64,000 nucleotides of DNA. Source: Acanthamoeba castellanii str. Neff (Eukaryota > Discosea > Longamoebia > Acanthamoebidae). The translations under genes and the position numbers were made by a program. Positions 1 to 11,223 of the stretch are shown piece by piece. The notes beneath the pieces are model-generated. The model did no database searches. It saw nothing but the letters and a program-made list of their open reading frames with translations, and was not told the DNA's origin. The stretch covers positions 167,690 through 231,689 of the forward strand of contig NW_004457364.1 of the NCBI RefSeq assembly GCF_000313135.1, read 5' to 3'. Within the stretch, counting starts at the first letter, position 1. Each line of letters starts with the position of its first letter.

Positions 1-290
1 TGCCCCGCTCGCCGACGGGCGGGTTGTCGAGGAGCCGCTTGAGGTGCCGCGCCTTCGAGGTACGAGTGCCGCCACGGCCGTCGGGTGGCACCACTTTCAT
101 CTTTTTCATCCTTTTCATCTTCAACTCGGAGTTGGGTGGGGAAGGTGCGGTGGTGGAAGCCCTTCCAGAGGTGCGGGTCGAGCATGAGACGCCACCACTT
201 CCTGCATGTGCCACTCACCGCTGCCGTATCGCGTAGCGGATCAATGTGGGCCAGCATGAGCAGCGTCACCTCGTCCGGCAGCTCCTCCAT
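1..290 (-). pseudogene. Truncated second copy of the F-box gene 5' end
   Basis: This stretch is a near copy of 5,560-5,856, the first exon of the F-box/ankyrin gene. The open frame starts with MEELPDEVTLLML and carries the same F-box helix (about residues 1-45) followed by the DEKDEKDE acidic run. Near position 55 it reads CTTCGAGG where the other copy reads CTTCTCGAGG. This two-base loss changes the frame after SYLE, so the KARHLKRLL segment is not translated. The frame stays open to the window edge, so more of the copy may lie to the left. Either the gene was duplicated and this copy is decaying, or the two bases are an assembly error. The copy similarity fades upstream of the start codon, at about position 300-330. 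Confidence 0.7.
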
Positions 291-425
291 CTTCTCTCGC
301 CTGGTAATCGAGTGGCCGAGGCTGGAAGTGTTATGCGTTCTCTTCTTCTCGCCTGGTGGTAGTCCAAGTGTTCAGCTCTGCTTCTCTGTTTTAAGTTCAT
401 CTTCCTGGAAAACTATTTTCATTGG

Positions 426-841
426 CAGATTATTAAACATAATATTGTGAACCACGCGAACGTGAAGGTGGCGGACTTTGGGTTCACGCGGATCAAGGAG
501 GAGAACGCGACGATGACGAGGTGCGGCACGCCATGCTGGACCGCACCGGAGATCATCCGCTGGGAGAAGTACGACGAGCGGGCCGACGTGTACTCGTTCG
601 GCGTCATCATGTGGGAGGTGGTCACGCGCAAGGAGCCCTTGCCGGGCGCAACTTCATGGGCGTGTCGCTCGACGTGCTCGAGGGCCGGCGCCCTGCCATC
701 CCCGGCGATTGCCCGACCGACTTCCTCAAGGTAATGAAGCGCTGCTGGCACGCGTCGGCCGACAAGCGACCTAGCATGGACGACGTGCTCTCCCTCTTGG
801 CCAAGCACCTCGACACCGATGACGCCGGCGCCATGATCTAG
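426..841 (+). pseudogene. C-terminal half of a protein kinase domain, frameshifted
   Basis: The translation contains the kinase DFG motif (VADFGFTR), an activation loop with a CGTPCWTAPE motif, subdomain IX (ADVYSFGVIMWEV) and, in another frame, the last helices (GRNFMGVSLDVLEGRRP ... CWHASADKRPSMDDVL) before a stop at 841. This is the tyrosine-kinase-like serine/threonine type common in amoebae. The frame breaks at about 645, where EPLPG should run into GRNFMG, consistent with one missing base. The ATP-binding lobe and the HRD catalytic loop are absent. Just upstream is AT-rich sequence that faintly resembles an eroded catalytic loop. It therefore looks like a dead fragment rather than a working gene. 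No start codon or 5' exon is visible in the 150 bases before it. Confidence 0.65.
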
Positions 842-1066
842 ATGAGACCAGCCATGGAGGAGGTCACCAGGCATCCATTTATAAGAAAGTTACTCTGTTT
901 TTGGTACCGGGTTTTCTTAAAAGTTGTATAAATATAACACATGAATGCAGCTGTGTCAGAAGCATCGCTGATGTACAATGGTGGGACCATGCTCTTCATA
1001 GGCTTGCTTTGCAATGCACACAGATGACATGTCGTGTGACAATGAGCCCAAAATGGAACCACCTGA

Positions 1067-2855
1067 TCAAGTGAAGAAGCATTCAATTATCAGATCAGAG
1101 CAGAGAAGATAAGTGCTTGTGTCATAAGGCTGCACATTGTCAAGGTGGGAGTGTGCACCAATCCAGCTGCCAATGAGTGGATCTGGTTGAACAGGGTTGA
1201 TGCGAGGAATATATGGGAGAGTTCGCTTGTCCTGAGGATTGAGAGTGGGGAGGACCTCAGTTGCAATCAAGGTCATCTCATTGACATTGAAGATGTGACT
1301 GAGAGTAGAGTAGCAGCACGCACCAATAACTTGGTCATGTCACTCTGCATCCTCTCATGAAACCCTTGAAACTTGCATCCACCACCTGTGTTTGGACCAA
1401 AAGGGTGTCAGTACTGCTGGACTCAAAGGCAAGGCTTCACACCAGAGGTGAGAGAGGGCAACATGCCAGAAAGGACAATGTTGTTGTACAGGTCCTTGCG
1501 CAGATCATCGTCAATGAGCTGTATGGCATCACTGACAAAGGCAGCCAAGCCCATGGGTGGACCCTCCTCCACCCTGTCAGCATCGCTCACCTCGGCCGAC
1601 GCAGAAGTGTGCGTGCTTGAGAGCGATGGATCAGCACGGATGACGGGGCTGCGCCCCAGGGGCACTGTGGCTGAGCTCTGCGCAGAGCTTGTGGAGTGGC
1701 AGTAGGTGGGATCGAAGTAGGTCTCCACGCAGCCAAACACTTCTTCGCCAACGCGTAGTACTGTGCCGTCCGGAAGGGTGTAGCTAGTGATTCCGACCTG
1801 CACTCAACAATGATAAGTTGCATGTGCGGTGTGTGCCGTGAGTGTCGTGCGTTGTGCGTATTTTTCAGGCTTTTTAGCAGAGAGCGTACCGGCTCGCCGT
1901 CGAGTACGTTGGTTAGCACGATCTGCGAGAGCTCCTTGGGAAGCCTGCTCAGGAAGAGCGCCTCGTTGGCCGTAGCCGCGTGCAGGGCGTCCCACCGTGC
2001 GTGCAGCTGGTGTGCGGCGTCGCGTTCAGTGGCCACGTCGAGCGCCACCTGACACACGCGCTCCTTCAGCTTGCCCACCTCGCGTAGGTCCGCCCCCGCC
2101 GTCTTGGACAAGCGACGCCACGCTGAAGAAGAAGAAGAAGAACAACAACAACAAAGAAGAGACAATCACGAGGCTGAGCAAAATGTCAGCGGGCACGAAG
2201 AGGAGGCGTACTTCGGAAGGGAGAGTCATTGAGGAGGTCAATGAGCTTCTTGGTGGTGTCGATCCCACCGTAGGGCAGCTTTTTGATCGCGTGAGGAAAC
2301 GCGTAGCCTGTGCGTTTGTGAGCAAGTAGCAAGTGTATATGTGCTACTTGCGGGATGAAGGCGTTGCAACACAAAGTCTTTACCTTCATAAATGGGTGCC
2401 AGGGTGGTGGAGTGGTGGCCGCAGTCCACAACGATGCCAGTGGTGCGGCCAGCTGCGTAGAGGCTCAGCACCGCGCTGGTGCCCACATAGTAGCCAGCCA
2501 CACCAAACCTGCAGCCACACAATGAGGCCAAACAAAAAGAAAAAGTGTGCAAGTAGTGGCTGTCAAGGGGGGGGGGTTGATACTCTTCAAATGCCAGCTG
2601 GCAGCAGCGCTCGCGGTGGATCTTGGGGGCCAGGGCGGCCTCGGCCGTTATGAGCATGTGCTCCGTGGTGTCAACGCAGAGGTGCTGAGGGCCAAACACG
2701 AGTCGCCACAGGTCGGCCACCTCCTCGATGGCCAGCTCGCTGGAGTCCCTGGCGCCTCCGTCCTGGCTCGTGGGGACGATCAATGACGGCGCGTCCTCCC
2801 CTGCGATGCCGGCCTTCGTGCTAGCCGCCCCCCAGTCCACCACCAGCGTCTGCAT
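1067..2855 (-). CDS. Divergent actin-related protein
   Basis: Joined by eye, about seven exons give an actin-fold protein. The N-terminus has the first phosphate loop (DWGAASTKAGIAGEDAP). Then follow VVDCGHHSTTLAPIYEGYAF, aligned with the second nucleotide loop, YTLPDGTVLRVGEEVFGCVE, RKDLYNNIVLSG, a GG-CKFQGFHERM segment, and near the end SWIGA, equivalent to actin's WIGGS. Introns sit at about 2,590-2,520, 2,420-2,310, 2,205-2,125, 1,905-1,805, 1,430-1,400 and 1,345-1,230. The canonical DxGD of the second loop is DCGH, so the aspartate that contacts nucleotide in actin is missing. A role in a chromatin or dynactin complex, as for other Arps, is only inference; I cannot assign an Arp subfamily. 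The last 25 residues do not resemble actin and may include another intron. Confidence 0.8.
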
Positions 2856-2989
2856 TTTATTTTATCTTATTTTGTTATTTTTTTGTTTTCCACTCTGGAA
2901 GACCTGGTGGAGGTGTGGGCGAGGGAACCTGCTGGTGCTAAGTTGAATCAATTTATGTACGGGGAGAAACACGCTCGTTCGCTGGCGGG

Positions 2990-3479
2990 GCTAGTTGTCC
3001 CGCTTGGCCGTGAGCCGGTTGATGGACTTCTCGGCCTCTTTTCTCGAAGGCGACGCGGTGGAGGTGGGTGATGACGCAGTGGCGGTGGCAGACGAGGGCT
3101 TGCGCTTGGCCGCCGCGGTTCGCGGGCCTTGTTGATGAGGCTGTTGAAAAACTCGGAGAGCACCTTGTGCGCCCTTCGCGAGAGCGTCCCATCCGCAGCT
3201 GCCGCGGATACCGCGCTTTGGTCGGCGTGGCTAGCGGGGTGGAGGGCGTCTTGAGTGGTGTGGCGCCCATTGACGGTCGGCCGGTCGAGCGGGCCGGCGT
3301 GCTGGGGGCCGTTCCTTCCACTGTAGACACGCACACGAGACACACGACACACACGACACACATCGCCTTGCGTCAATAATGCAGGCGGCAGGTGAGCCTG
3401 ATGAAGGGTCGAGCATGTAACTTGTGGCCACCATCCAGAAATGGTCATCTGACACCACCAGCTTGCCATGACCAACCAC
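2990..3479 (-). CDS. Hypothetical protein with low-complexity basic tail
   Basis: Two coding segments are visible by their GC-rich third positions. The first begins MVGHGKLVVSDDHFWMVATS (start at 3,479). After a short GTGTGTC-type intron at about 3,370-3,325 comes a Ser/Ala-rich part ending in ADGTLSRRAHKVLSEFFNSL. The final part, KRKPSSATATASSPTST followed by EAEKSINRLTAKRDN and a stop at 2,990, lies in another frame. The switch falls near 3,110 in a GC-rich run, so an extra or missing base, or an unrecognised tiny intron, is likely. No family recognised. It lies between the actin-related gene and the F-box/ankyrin gene on the same strand. The true start could be slightly upstream (ATG at 3,556). 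Confidence 0.5.
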
Positions 3480-3599
3480 CCTTCACCGGACACAGCGAGA
3501 TGGGCGCTTGGGGTTGTGTCGTGTGCGTTTCGTGCGGTGAGTGTGGTCCCAAACATTTTCTGTTTTAGTGCTGGGCGCTACACGCTCACTGGAAAGGAA

Positions 3600-5856
3600 T
3601 CAGTTGCCGGCAGAGAGCCAGTCGACGGTGAGCTGGAGGAGCGGCAGCTTGCGCTTGGGCACGTCGCCAGCGAGAACACCCCGGCGCCGCAGCATCTGCC
3701 GGAGAGTGAACACGTCGAGCTTGGCGTCGTCCTTGAGCTTGGCCAGTCGGCGCACCTCGGCCTCCAGCTCCTTCTCCTCGCGCTTTTCTGCCGACGGCTC
3801 CTTCTGCTTCTGCTTCTTCTTCGCGGGCTTGGTCTTGGCGTCGTGGTCATCATTCTTTTCATTGTCGTCACCGTCGCCGTCTTCGTTCTTCTTCTCTTTG
3901 TCCTCTTTATCTTCGTTTTCGTTTTCGTTGTCGTTCTTTTTCTTGTCGGCCTCGCTGGTGCTCTTTCGCTTCCGCTTGCCAGGGCGGTGCGTGGTGACGA
4001 CTCGCGACGCTTTGTTGGCGTACTGACGCGCGAGGCTCAAGGCCGTCATGCGCATGCCCTTGGTTTTGACGTCAACGCGTGCGCCACATTCCAAGAGACA
4101 TCGCGCCATCTCCTCGTAGTTGTACAGCACTACAGTTCATAGGCAACACACAGCGCGCGCGCACACACACACGACACACAACACACATGTCACACCGCAC
4201 ACGCACACCGTGAGAACGAACCTAAACGCAAGCAAGCGGAGGCGCGTGCAAAAGTACCGGCGTGGTGCAGGGCTGTGCACAGACCGAGATCGCGACCACT
4301 GCCGAATGCGAAGTTGATGTCGACGCCGTGATCGACGAGGAAGCGGCACACGGCGACGTCGCCTCGCTGCAGCGCGGGCGAGGTGAGACACTCGCGCCAC
4401 ACGCCTGGGCCGAGGGCCGGCGCCAGGTGCCGCAGCATCTCCATAGATGGACGCTCAACTGCATACATACATATTCCACAAATGTCAAGTCAGTATACAC
4501 TGAACATTGTAATGTATACAGTGTAGCAGAAAGATGACGTCATCAAGTCGGTGCGCGCACCTCGGGACAGGGCGGTGACCATGTGCCGACCCTGCAGAGT
4601 CGCCCCGTGCTGCTGCAGCAACTGCACGATTGCAAGGTTGCCCGAGCTGATCGCAGAGCTGATCGGTTCGTCGCTCCCCCACGTATGCCTCGGCCTACGC
4701 TCACGCCGCAGAAGGTTGGCGCGTGCGTGCTGTGTGCTGTGCTGTGTGCTGTGTGCTGTGTTGCGTGGTGTTGCGTGCGGGAAAAGAGTACTGTGGATGG
4801 TAGCAGCCACGGTCGAGGAGCAGCTGGACGGCTTCAAGGCTTCCACTGCGGGCCGCTTCTGAGATGGTCCTGTTGCTGGTTGGCACCGCGACGCGTAGAA
4901 GGAGCTCGAGCGTGTCCACGTTGCCTTGCCCAGCCGCACACTGTATAGGTTGATCAAAGCAAGTGCGGCGTGTGGAGCTCAACGGGCAACCCAAGACAGG
5001 GACGAACCACGCACCACCGCACCACCGCACCACCGCAAGCACCAGCACACGCACCACCGCACACGTACGTTGAAGGCCGCATCCAAGTGTGGCTTTAGCT
5101 TGGTGCCCGCCTGGTCCAAGATGAACGACACCAGCTGCAGATTGCCGCTCTGCGCCGCCGGGCGCAGACATCCCCGGCCATCGCCCAAGTCCGCGCCCTG
5201 TGCCACAAACAGCTGACCACCCACCATTTAGCTCTGTCAGTCCTAAAATGGGAAAATAAATTATAACAAAAAAGTTGTATTTTGATTCTTGACGTATTTT
5301 TCCTTCTTTTCTTCTTCTTCTAACGATAATGATATACAAAAATATAAGCAAACCTGGACCAGAGGCACAGAGCCAGCCAGACAGGCGCGGTGCAGACACT
5401 CGGACACCAGCGAGGCGGTCGGCGTAGTTTTGGTAGCCGTGGTGCCAGTTGAGGGTGGAGAGCATCCCGGGGTCGCACCCCGTGGACCGCGACCAACCGC
5501 GCCACCTCCCGCTCGGCCAGCGGGAGACACCCGACGAGCGCTGCGGCCAGCAGGCGCCCGTGATTGCCCCGCTCGTTGGCCGGCGGGTTGTCCAGGAGCC
5601 GCTTGAGGTGCCGCGCCTTCTCGAGGTACGAGTGCCGCCACGGCCGTCGGGTGGCACCACTTTCATCTTTTTCATCCTTTTCATCTTCAACTCGGAGTTG
5701 GGTGGGGAAGGTGCGGTGGTGGAAGCCCTTCCAGAGGTGCGGGTCGAGCATGAGACGCCACCACTTCCTGCATGTGCCGCTCACCGCCGCCGTATCGCGT
5801 AGCGGGTCAATGTGGGCCAGCATGAGCAGCGTCACCTCGTCCGGCAGCTCCTCCAT
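3600..5856 (-). CDS. F-box protein with ankyrin repeats and a SAP-like C-terminus
   Basis: The start MEELPDEVTLLMLAHIDPL opens an F-box, the Skp1-binding module of SCF ubiquitin ligases. Later exons carry ankyrin-type units: QCAAGQGNVDTLELLLRVA, ISEAARSGSLEAVQLLLDRG, ISSAISSGNLAIVQLLQQHG, and a last one reading YEEMARCLLECGARVDVKTK. Then comes a highly charged linker (about 100 residues, runs of K, E, D and N) and a C-terminus TLRQMLRRRGVLAGDVPK like the helix-turn-helix of SAP DNA-binding domains, with stop at 3,600. By family logic it would deliver an ankyrin-bound target to an SCF complex; the SAP-like end hints at a nuclear location, which is inference. Introns contain CA/CG simple repeats. 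Its first exon is duplicated at 1-290. Confidence 0.8.
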
Positions 5857-5970
5857 CTTCTGCTCGCCTGGTAATCTTGCGAGTGTAACGCGTTCTCCTC
5901 TTTTTCTGGTTTTACAGTTTCAATTCCTAGAAAATATTTATAATTATTCTGTCCTTTTAAAAAAATACAT

Positions 5971-6927
5971 TCATTTCTTTTTGGCGGGCTTGGCGGCGGG
6001 GGCGAGGTCGCGTAGTCGCTTGAGCTCGTTGCGGACCTGCGTGGCGTCGGCGGTGAGTGCCGTCACCTGCGCGAAGCCCTCGTACTTGGTCGGCAGCGCG
6101 AACGCGCCCGAGAACTCGCTGATCACCTCTTCCGCCTGGCATGCCACACCACCACATCATCATCTGTGTTGCGTGGCATGTGTGCCGTGTCGCGCGTTGC
6201 GTGTTGAAGAAGACGAACCTTGGCGGCGGAGAGGGTGGGGTGACCGCGACGCAGGCTTGCTCGTCGTATGCACTCCTCCTTGGGCACATCAAAGTAGATG
6301 GCCTCGATGTGTGTTGCCCCGTACCGCTTCGCCTCTGTCACCCACATCTGCGCAGCGCACACGCACCACCGCACATGCACCACCGCACACACACACACAC
6401 ACGTTCAGTATCACACAATTAAACAACTAAATAACACGAAAATGATCACAGGAGCGCAATGGGAGCGTAGTGTAGTGCGGCACCTTGCGATCGCCAGCAG
6501 AGAAATTACACCGGTCCACTATCACGCTCTTCTTTCGCTTGATTGCCTGGCGGTGTAACGCAGTGCGTGAGGCAGCTGCTTGGCTCGAACTCAGGTTGAG
6601 TTGGGCGGTACCTTCTCCATCTGTTTCTTGACCTCGTCGGCTGAGCCCAGGTCGTCCTGCGACACACGAACCCACATCTCCCCGCTCGTCCTCTCCAACT
6701 CCGTCGCAAAAGTAGACTTGCTACACATTTTGTCAAATAAAATAAGCATAAATATAAATACAAATATAAATTAAAAATAAATATAAATATAAGCGACAAG
6801 GCGAACGCGTTGTACTGCGGGGGGGGGCGAACCCAGAGCCGGGCAGGCCAGCGAGTACGACAACCACGGGTTTGGGGCCGGCAGCCGCTCCCGACGTAGA
6901 TGAGGTGGACTTTTTGCCGCCTTTCAT
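5971..6927 (-). CDS. Stand-alone P-loop polynucleotide-kinase-like protein
   Basis: The start MKGGKKSTSSTSGAAA leads to a Walker A loop LAGLPGSGKS that is split by an intron at about 6,830-6,730. Following exons read TFATELERTSGEMWVRVSQD, DLGSADEVKKQMEK, KSVIVDRCNFSAGDRKMWV, a lid segment FDVPKEECIRRASLRRGHPT, and a C-terminus ending KPAKKK. The VIVDRCNFS-type motif and the lid arginines resemble the kinase half of polynucleotide 5'-kinase/3'-phosphatase and related nucleic-acid kinases. Total length is about 170 residues, with no phosphatase or FHA part visible, so it is a minimal kinase. Substrate (DNA or RNA 5' ends, or a small molecule) cannot be told from sequence. Confidence 0.75.
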
Positions 6928-7072
6928 GAATTTGTTGTTGAAGCACTCGACTCTTTGCTAGCTTCACTCCTCTTCCTCTCTACCTTCACTGAACCCCTTT
7001 TCTTTATCTTATTTTTCTTATTATTATTTCTAAAGAGATATGAATATATGTTTGATATTTTGAGCACGTGTG

Positions 7073-8300
7073 TCACCACCAGGACCATTTGTTTGTTGGG
7101 GTGGAGAGTGGGATGAGCTCCTGTTCGGAGGAGGGCGACGGGCATCGCCCGTTGACCACGAACGGCGGCGCCATTCGGCCACCGCGCAGCCGCATGATGT
7201 CCTCGCACCGGCCCTGCACGCCCCACAGGCCCTCGGCCGACTCCCAGGCCTCGCGCGCGTGGCTCCACCCATTGACCACGCACCACCGCCGCCAGCCGGC
7301 GAACTGGGCGTCCAGGTACCGCCCGGCCCGGTTGGGTATCGATATCTCGAGCGGCCCCGCGGCGACGTTGTTGAAGTCATTGACGTCTACATTGACGTCG
7401 GCGTCGGCGTCGGCGGTGTCGACAGTGACGTCAGCGGCGGTTGCATTGCGACGATGACTCCTGGTGGAGGTGGACGTAGACTCGAGTACTACGCGGCGCG
7501 GGGGGAAGAGGTAGTCAATGGAAAGCGACGGGCCGGGGGCGCCGTTGGTCGCGGCGATGGAGGACGTGCGGCGGGTGGTCGGGTCCACGTCGAACACGAA
7601 GATGTCCACGAACGGAAAGCCCCAGTCCCGATCACCTGCCCTCGGCGCCCCGGTAAAGTACACCTGTTGATGATCATTATCACAATATATTAAAATCCCA
7701 ATAATAATAATTTAATCATGATCAGAACAACCAACAACAATATTAATAAAAAGAAAATAGTATATAATATACCTTGTACATGTCGTTGGGCACCACCTCG
7801 CGCAAGACGAGCCCGCGCCGTCGTAGATCGGTGCGCAAGCCGCTGAGGTCGCGCTCAAAGTCGGCCCGCGGGATCATGATGTCGATGTCGTCGTCCCAGT
7901 CCACCCACCCGCCGTCGTGGCCGCGGCACAGCCCCAGCAGGCTGCCGTCGGCCACGACGTAGTCGACCCCGGCCTGCGCGAGTCCGCCGTCGAGGGCGGC
8001 CATCAGCCGCCGGGCGCGGGCCGCGGTCGCGGGCGAGCCCCAGCCACGGGCGCGGACCAATCTGGCCGCGGGGCTGTCGAGCGGCTCGTCGGGGCCGACC
8101 ACGTAGAGGCCGGAGACGACGTAGTCGTCGGCCGGGTCGATGCCAAAGATTGAGTTGTACATGAAGGTGGACATGGTCGACATGGAGTTGTGGGAGAGCC
8201 GGGGCAAGACGACGTAGAGCGAGAAGGCGCAGAGGAGGAAGAAGCCGAGCAGGGCCGCGAGGCGCGTGTGTGCCGTGAACAATCGATTAACAGTATTCAT
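7073..8300 (-). CDS. LicD/fukutin-like type II membrane protein
   Basis: The chosen start MNTVNRLFTAHTR precedes one hydrophobic segment (LAALLGFFLLCAFSLYVVL), so the protein is probably a type II Golgi or ER membrane protein with its catalytic part in the lumen. The lumenal part has a LicD-type signature: YVVADGSLLGLCRGHDGG followed by WVDWDDDIDIMIP, the acidic metal-binding cluster of nucleotidyltransferase-fold phosphotransferases such as LicD and fukutin. One intron (about 7,664-7,772) joins DMYK to VYFTGAPR. A second acidic motif, FPFVDIFVFDVDP, follows. The stop is at 7,073 after NKWSWW. By family it should transfer a phospho-alcohol or phospho-sugar to a glycan. Acceptor unknown. Confidence 0.8.
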
Positions 8301-8519
8301 CAAGTAGTGTAAATAATAAAGATTGAAAAATAGAAATCTGTGCGTGGCGGGCCAGCTGTGCGCCAAGTGGGGCCGGCGAGCTCTCCGCATAAAGCCCCGG
8401 CTTTCGTCAAAGCTCTCGGAGCCTTGTGTCTTTGCAACAACACGCCAAAGGAGGTTTCTTTGTAAAATTTTTTTGTGCGGACTATTGCTTTTTCGCTGAA
8501 CAGAAAAAGGACCTTTCGC

Positions 8520-10423
8520 TCAGTACTTCCTGGCGGCGTGCAGGATCTGCGAGCCGGCGACGCCCTCGACGCCCGAGGCGGGCGGCGGTGCGTAGAGGGT
8601 CAGCACCAGCTCCCGCACGGCCTCGGTACACATCGTCGTCATCAGCTCCAACGGTTCCTGCACGACGATCGGTTTGGCATCAGTACGCACACGCACTACC
8701 GCACACAAACGCAACACGACACACACGTGGGCGTACCTGCAGGTGTTGCTTGCTGATCCCCTGGCGAGCAGAAAGGGCGATGTGGGAGACCACGTCGGTT
8801 GCCAGACGGCAAAACTCCTGCACGTTGACGTCATGTGAGCGTGTGCGTGTGCGGTGGTGCGTGTGCGTGTGCGGTGATGCGTGTGCGGTGATGCGTGTGC
8901 GTGTGCGTGTGCGTGTGTCGAGCGCGTGACATATGGGGGCGGGGGTGCATACGGTCCAGTAGTCGTAGACGTCGAGGTTGTGCATGGAGATGTGGGCCTC
9001 CTTGACCGGCGCCAGGAAGGCGCGCACGATGAACGCCAGCCGCACCGCCATCGACGAGTCCCTCTCGTCCATCGCAAACAGCTGCTTCTCCTCTCCTATT
9101 CATTCATCGTGTGCGGTCGTGCGTGCGTGTGCGTGTGCGTGCGCGTGTGCGGTTGAGCATGTGCGGTGTGTGTGTCGTGCGTGTGTGCACGACCGTGTGA
9201 GAGCGTAAGAGGTACGCACCGGGCCAGTGCATCTTGAGCCAGTGAATGGCGACGAGGAGGCGCTCCATGGGCTTCTGGAGGGACTGGAGGCCCGAGCAGC
9301 ACATGAGGCTTACCAGGAAGTCGTCCGCCGCGCGCATGTGTCCCACCGACGCGTGCATCATCTTCTGCGCCTTGCCCGGATCCGACGGCAGGCTTGCGTA
9401 CCGCACACGACGCACACGACACACACGGCACACACGACACGACACACACGACACACGACACGGGGTTGAGTTGCGTTTTGGTGAGTGCGGGAGGGAGGCG
9501 AGAAGAGTGTACTTGTGGAGGTCGAAGAAGATGAAGTCCTCGGGGTCGCTCAGGTAGGGCACAAACTGGTAGCGGGTCGACATGCGCCACGCCGCCATCA
9601 CCGTACGCACCGACACATTCTTCTCCGCCCCGTCCGACGCTGCATTCCAACACAGTCCACCCAACATTCGTTACATCCTTTTACGGCTGCGGGTGTCGTG
9701 TGTGTCGTGTGTGTCGTGTGTGTATCGTGTGCGGAACGCACGCATGTCGGAGTACTGGGAGCTGATCTCGCGGATGGAGTGCTTGTTGAGGAACAGCAGT
9801 TGGTTGAGCACCGTGTCGGAGAGTTCGTTGAGGATTGTGTAGAGCACGCCCTGCAGATCGAGGCACTGCGTAAGCGTGTTCAAAATCATCATGGGCCTCT
9901 GTCGCGTGTCGTGTCGTGTGCCGTGCGTGTCGTGTCGTGTCGTGTCGTTGGTCGTGTCGTGCGTGTTAGTCGCATGTGCATGGGAAGAATGTAAGGAATG
10001 TACAGCGAGTGGGGGTACCTTGTGGGGCGTCTCCGGGCTTTGGGCGCTCTTGAAGGCCGAGTAGGACTGCATGAGGGCGTTGACGCTCTGCTGGTCGAAC
10101 GGCCCCTTGGCCACACTGGACCGCAGCGACTCGTGCACGGCCGACTTTAGATGCTGCAGGCGCTGCATATTCTCATGTTGAAACTACACGACACGACACA
10201 TGGTGGCACCATGACATATACATGTTAACCAAGATGGAAACTAGAATGCAAAGAATGTGGCGGGTACAAGGTGTACCTGGATGTGCTTGTAGTGGTTGGC
10301 CAGCGTCAGGCTGGGTTGGAACACCCCGTCGACGCTGCGCACCATCTTGTCATCGAACAGGTAATCTAGTGTCAAGGCAATTATGAGTAAAAATTAGAAT
10401 TTATGAGTGTCGTGTGCGTGTCG

Positions 10424-10455
<32 letters not shown>

Positions 10456-11147
10456 TGCGGTAGTACCTCCCGTGAGAAGGTAGAAGGCGATGCCCGAATT
10501 GACGACGAATTGGTTGATGAGCTTGTCAATGAAGTTCCGCTCCCGACGACCAGACGACAGCCGCGACGATGACGACGATAACGAAGTCTGTCCAATTGTT
10601 CACATTTTTCTTGCATTAGATGGCACGCGCCGCACGACACACACGACACGGCGCACGCACAGTACCTTGCCCTCGCGCGAGAGGCTCGACTCGAGGCTCG
10701 AGGTCGAGGCCGACAATTTCTCGCGGCCGCTGTTGGTGCCGTTGCCGGTGCCCTCGACCGCCGCGGCGGCCTCCTGCTTCTCGCCCAGGATCGAGAACGC
10801 CAGCACCTCGAGGCACTGTGGGAACCACCACTGCAAAATCCTACATACATTCCACACATTCCTCAGCCGTGTGTCGTGGCGTGCGGCGTGTTCGTGTGTC
10901 GTGTGTGTGTCTCGTGCGGTGAGTACCATTTCCTATGGGGATCGGGGTACTTGATGTTGTAGGTGTCGTAGACGCCGGCGAAGGCCGCAACGCCGTTCTT
11001 GATCTCCTCCAGCTGACTCTTCAGCACCTTGTTGGCCTGCACCTCCTTCACCTTCTGGATCGCGTCCACCCACGCGTCCATGTCCTGCACTCACCAACCG
11101 ACCAACCATGAGACGCGTGCACCTCGTGTGGTGTGTGTGTGTGTGTG

Positions 11148-11223
<76 letters not shown>

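Noticed and set aside
3468..4142. Hydrophobic 224-codon plus-strand frame (Leu/Val/Phe runs)
   Set aside because: It is the antisense of the Lys/Glu/Asp-rich linker of the F-box/ankyrin gene; AAG and GAG codons read backward as Leu, Phe and Ser.
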